NCBI RefSeq assembly: GCF_030622045.1
Contig: NZ_CP130886.1
Span: 4,906,001 to 4,970,000 of the forward strand
DNA from: Planctellipticum variicoloris
GTDB taxonomy: Bacteria; Planctomycetota; Planctomycetia; Planctomycetales; Planctomycetaceae
Direction of reading: 5' to 3'
DNA length: 64,000 nucleotides
In this document: positions 61,088-64,000 of the stretch, one piece after another
Layout: the number at the start of each line of letters is the position of its first letter
How positions within the stretch are numbered: the stretch's first letter is position 1
Translations under genes and position numbers: made by a program
Notes under the pieces: model-generated
What the model saw: the letters and a program-made list of their open reading frames with translations, nothing else
What the model was told of the DNA's origin: nothing
Databases searched by the model: none

Positions 61088-63490
61088 TCAGTTCGCAACC
61101 TGCGCCTCGGTCGCGTTAATCAGAGCCTTGTGCAGTCCGCAGCCGGGAACAGCTTCGACGACTTCCCCGGGTTCTGCAAGCAGGCCGGGCAGGAGCACGT
61201 TTCCCGGCGCCGGCAGGCGGTTGTCGTGGACGAGCCAGCCGGCCTGGCCGACAAAGTACGTATGGAAGTCATCGACCACCAGGTTATAGGCTGGAGCGTC
61301 TCCCGCGGGAGCAACCAGATCCAGCGGAAACGACCCACCCATCTGGTGCAGCGGAATGCCCGGCGAAACCTGCTTCGCCATGATCCAGCCGGCGCCCGTC
61401 CGCCAGAATCGATGGCCCAGCGTCGTCGTCACCGAATCGCCCCCCGCCGTCAGCGTCAGCACCGGACTCGGCGGTCGGATCGTCGTGAATGTGACGATTT
61501 TGTACGCCAGTTCGCCCGTGTCGGGATCCTGCGACAGGACCTCGTCGCCGGCATGAATCTGCTCCACGGGAACAAGGCCCTGGCGGGTCCAGACCGGCGT
61601 TCCGGCGATGAAGCAACTGGGGATGGCCGAACGGACTTCGCAAGCCCGGACTCCCCAGACGCTGCGGCGCGTCAGGCGCACTCCACGGCGCGAAGACTGC
61701 ATCAGCGAATTACATTCTCGCCACCAGTCCCACCATGAAGCCACTTTGCGTCCCGGATTCTGACCGGTCACCGCTTCGAGCGCTTCGAACGAGCGCAGAT
61801 TCACCTGCTCGCGCAGCAGATTCACGCTGTCGACGAGGGCTCGTGCCGCCGTTTCCCGGGCCGCCAGACTTTCGGCCGCGTGCGACTCCGCTTCGAGGCG
61901 GAGATTCGCGTTGATGGACGGCAGCATCCGCTGCAGGATCTGCAGATCCTGTTCGTTGTTCTTGCCGTCATGATTGAGGTCGATCTTGTGGGCTCGAATG
62001 CGATAGACATGCCCGCGCACCGGCCGAATCTGGATGGATTGCACATCCTGATGAATGATGTCGTGATCAACCCGGCGATCTCGGAAGGCGATCTGGTCGG
62101 CTGCCTGGTAAACTGATCCGGCGTCACGTTCGGTGCGCTGGATCTGAATCTGCAGAGGCAGATGTAGCAGCGGGAGCAGCATCCCCGCGGCGCCGACAGA
62201 GTCTCGTTCTTTCAGCGACGCCAGAGCCCTGTTGCGGACGTCTGCCGACATGGCAAAGATCGACACGTCTGCCAGAGCACGGCTCGCGGCTGGCTCCGGA
62301 ACGCGCTCGATCAGTTCGATCACGGTCGCGGCAAATCGGGGTTCTCCGGACTGCACGGCGGCCTGGGCGAGAATCGGCCCCGCAGCGGCAGTCGCATCGG
62401 GTCCGGATTCGTCAACAAATGTCGAAAGTTCCGCGGAATTGTTGCTCTGCACAAGCTTCTGAAGGCGAGCGAGGTGAGACTTCCAGCGAGTCGTCGTCAG
62501 ACTCGCCTCTTTTTCTTCCTGGCGGCGCTGAAGGACCTCATCGCGAGTCCACAGCAGTCCGTCCTCCCGCACCAGATCGAGAGACTTGATCGCCTCTTTG
62601 TTCGACGCATTGGCTTCCAGGACGCGACTCCAGTGAAATCGAGACTGGGCATCCAGGTGATTCCGCCGGCACCAGCGCGCGAGCGCTGCGTCGACTTTCG
62701 GGGACAGGATCGGCTCGCGAAACGTCTCCCAGACCTCAGCGAGAGTGGAGGCGATCGCAGCATCCAGCCAGCCCACGTCCGTAGAAAACGGTTCTGACCA
62801 GTCGGCAAGTTCTCCAGCATGCACCTGCCATGCGGCGCCGGAGCGAATCACCAGGACACGATCATCGCCAAACGTGACTCCGCCCCAGGCGATCAGCCCG
62901 GTCGGCCCATCGGCATCTTCGACGTGAATGGCCAGCGTGTTGTCACCCGATTTCAGCAGGCCGGCAACCGAGTGAACTCCAACTTGTCCGGGCGCCGGGC
63001 TGGTCTTCAGACGGTTCCCGTTGACGGCGAGCGACAGCGGGCGAAGCGCGACCACGCGGATTTCGGCGGCATGAGGCTTGCCGGTCAGCGCAATCCGCAG
63101 GCGAAAGGTTCTCGGTCCGGGGCCGTTTCCGGAAGACCAGATAACCTCTGGCGTGCTGACATATTCATCACGAATCTGACTGTAAGCCTGCCAGACCTGG
63201 CCTGGAATCGCAGTCATCTCCCGCGCGGACTGCCACGTCGCCTGACCGGGCAGACGCACTTTCCCCAGTTGCCACTGGGCGGGTCCGTACTCCGGGTCCA
63301 GCGCAGCGGCGCCTTCCAGCCTTTGCCGCCGAAGCTGGTTGTCCCCCGCCAGTTCGGCCCTGAGCGCCTGTCGGACCAGTTCATACGCTGATTCCGCCGA
63401 CGGCTCCGCCGCCGTACTCGGCGAGACCATCGGCAGCAGGCTGCAGAACCAGCCCGCCAGGAGCCCTCGCGCCGCCACAGAGAATGTCAT
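61088..63490 (-). CDS. Large secreted protein with C-terminal Hint (intein-like) domain
   Basis: 800 residues; ATG at 63490 with GGAGAGG 5 nt upstream and a signal peptide to about residue 27. Residues ~30-600 are a tetratricopeptide/HEAT-like and beta-rich body with a dockerin/EF-hand-like segment (DLNHDGKNNEQDLQILQRM, ~500). From Cys 627 a Hint domain begins (SCFIAGTPVWTRQGLVPVEQ), with TLGHRFWRTGAGW (the conserved His) and the C-terminal block NLVVDDFHTYFVGQAGWLVH ending in HDN near 760. Hint domains cleave themselves; here a 41-residue tail would be released. Such proteins occur in planctomycetes and in polymorphic toxin systems. Its function and any immunity partner are unknown. Confidence 0.8.
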   Translation of the reverse strand: MTFSVAARGLLAGWFCSLLPMVSPSTAAEPSAESAYELVRQALRAELAGDNQLRRQRLEGAAALDPEYGPAQWQLGKVRLPGQATWQSAREMTAIPGQVWQAYSQIRDEYVSTPEVIWSSGNGPGPRTFRLRIALTGKPHAAEIRVVALRPLSLAVNGNRLKTSPAPGQVGVHSVAGLLKSGDNTLAIHVEDADGPTGLIAWGGVTFGDDRVLVIRSGAAWQVHAGELADWSEPFSTDVGWLDAAIASTLAEVWETFREPILSPKVDAALARWCRRNHLDAQSRFHWSRVLEANASNKEAIKSLDLVREDGLLWTRDEVLQRRQEEKEASLTTTRWKSHLARLQKLVQSNNSAELSTFVDESGPDATAAAGPILAQAAVQSGEPRFAATVIELIERVPEPAASRALADVSIFAMSADVRNRALASLKERDSVGAAGMLLPLLHLPLQIQIQRTERDAGSVYQAADQIAFRDRRVDHDIIHQDVQSIQIRPVRGHVYRIRAHKIDLNHDGKNNEQDLQILQRMLPSINANLRLEAESHAAESLAARETAARALVDSVNLLREQVNLRSFEALEAVTGQNPGRKVASWWDWWRECNSLMQSSRRGVRLTRRSVWGVRACEVRSAIPSCFIAGTPVWTRQGLVPVEQIHAGDEVLSQDPDTGELAYKIVTFTTIRPPSPVLTLTAGGDSVTTTLGHRFWRTGAGWIMAKQVSPGIPLHQMGGSFPLDLVAPAGDAPAYNLVVDDFHTYFVGQAGWLVHDNRLPAPGNVLLPGLLAEPGEVVEAVPGCGLHKALINATEAQVAN

Positions 63491-63703
63491 GATGCCTCTC
63501 CGTCAGAAGTGTGCGCACCTTGATGACGGTCCGGCGGCGCGCGAATGCGACCAAGAGAGTCCGCCAGACAGGTCAGTCGCAACTCTGCAGAGGGCCCTCA
63601 ATCCAGAGCGGCCGACCTGCTCAAAAGTATCCGCAAGCAGTCCACAGAATTGCAAGAAGATTTTCGCTCAGTCGTCGGAACTCCGCGCCTCGGCAATCCC
63701 GAT

Positions 63704-64000
63704 TCAGCTCTCGCGTCGTCCGGCAGGCGTGGTGTCCAGGAACTGGCGGATCCGCGGAATGAGCTGCGGCCCGGCGTCTTCCAGGACGTAGTGACCGCAG
63801 TCCGGGAACCGGTGCAGTTCGGCTCGGGGAAACCGAACCAGCCACTCCTGCAGGAAGTGGTCGTCAAAGACGAAATCCTTCTCTCCCCAGCCGATCAGCA
63901 TCGGGTGGTGGTCGAGCTTGTGCAGTCCAGCGGCGGTCTCCGCCACCACCGGCATGCTGCGATCGCCCGGCTCCAGGGGGATATCCTGCACGAAGCGATG
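63704..64000 (-). CDS. oleB: OleB-like alpha/beta hydrolase, 5' truncated by window edge
   Basis: The frame is open to the right edge, so only the C-terminal 98 residues are seen (GTG at 63991 is internal). MLIGWGEKDFVFDDHFLQEW followed by FPRAELHRFPDCGHYVLEDA contains the catalytic-acid Asp region and the catalytic His of the haloalkane-dehalogenase-like fold, and matches the pattern of OleB, the beta-lactone decarboxylase that finishes head-to-head olefin synthesis. Other members of this fold cannot be excluded. It is the only visible ole gene besides the OleA-like gene 37 kb away; the rest of the cluster may lie beyond the window. Confidence 0.7.
   Translation of the reverse strand, partial: HRFVQDIPLEPGDRSMPVVAETAAGLHKLDHHPMLIGWGEKDFVFDDHFLQEWLVRFPRAELHRFPDCGHYVLEDAGPQLIPRIRQFLDTTPAGRRES

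Overview
The window looks like a piece of a planctomycete chromosome (GC-rich, order Planctomycetales or similar). The lineage call rests on the gene families present: DUF1501 and PSCyt1/DUF1549/DUF1553 proteins in tandem, a PVC-type membrane-bound dehydrogenase with a C-terminal heme-binding domain, three DUF1559 prepilin-like proteins, DUF1573, a sulfatase, a Hint-domain secreted protein, OleA/OleB-like enzymes and many palindromic intergenic repeats. No rRNA, tRNA or CRISPR array was seen. Both window edges cut a gene.

Layout. 0-7.6 kb: cysteine hydrolase, polysaccharide deacetylase, PVC dehydrogenase/cytochrome, and a convergent GH63-type glycosidase. 8.1-12.7 kb (minus strand): an NrtABCD-type nitrate (or bicarbonate) ABC transporter. 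13.2-14.4 kb: a transposase-derived HTH fragment and an AlkA-type glycosylase. 15.1-22 kb: two tandem cyanophycin synthetases and an amidohydrolase; together with the Nrt-type transporter this is a nitrogen uptake and storage neighbourhood. 22.1-24.8 kb: a small membrane protein and a sulfatase. 25.2-33.7 kb (minus): a 2406-residue Pfa-like secondary-lipid synthase (KS-CLF-AT-DH-DH) followed by an OleA-type thiolase; the 3' end of an OleB-like hydrolase lies at the far right edge. 33.9-40.5 kb: lipoprotein, DUF1573, DUF1501 and PSCyt1 genes. 41-42.9 kb: HtpG.

43.1-48.2 kb holds the most striking locus: an ABC-three-component (ABC-3C) conflict system, less GC-rich than its surroundings, consisting of a Cap4/DUF4297-like nuclease-type protein, a middle component and a DUF3732 ABC ATPase. 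A 1187-bp IS630-family element has inserted into codon 26 of the ATPase with a TA target duplication; removing the element and one TA restores the frame exactly. Three ~154-bp elements elsewhere in the window (7.9, 24.9 and 48.5 kb) share both ends of this IS and look like its non-autonomous (MITE-like) derivatives.

49-52.3 kb: a possible orphan antitoxin, a NYN nuclease, a nucleotidyltransferase pair resembling a toxin-antitoxin module, and thiS-thiG. 52.3-54.7 kb: two DUF1559 genes. 55.0-58.7 kb: a cobalamin riboswitch followed by a co-directional gene set (DUF1559 prepilin-like protein, small lipoprotein, DUF6580 membrane protein, BtuF-like cobalamin-binding protein without signal peptide, rhodanese), a candidate B12 uptake operon. 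58.9-63.5 kb: FAD-dependent oxidoreductase with a golvesin-like C-terminus and a secreted Hint-domain protein.

A second theme is repeats. At least six families of short palindromic or 7-bp repeats occupy the intergenic spaces, and several of the same families sit in frame inside the linkers of the Pfa-like synthase. All assignments come from reading the sequence and from knowledge of protein families; no database search was run.
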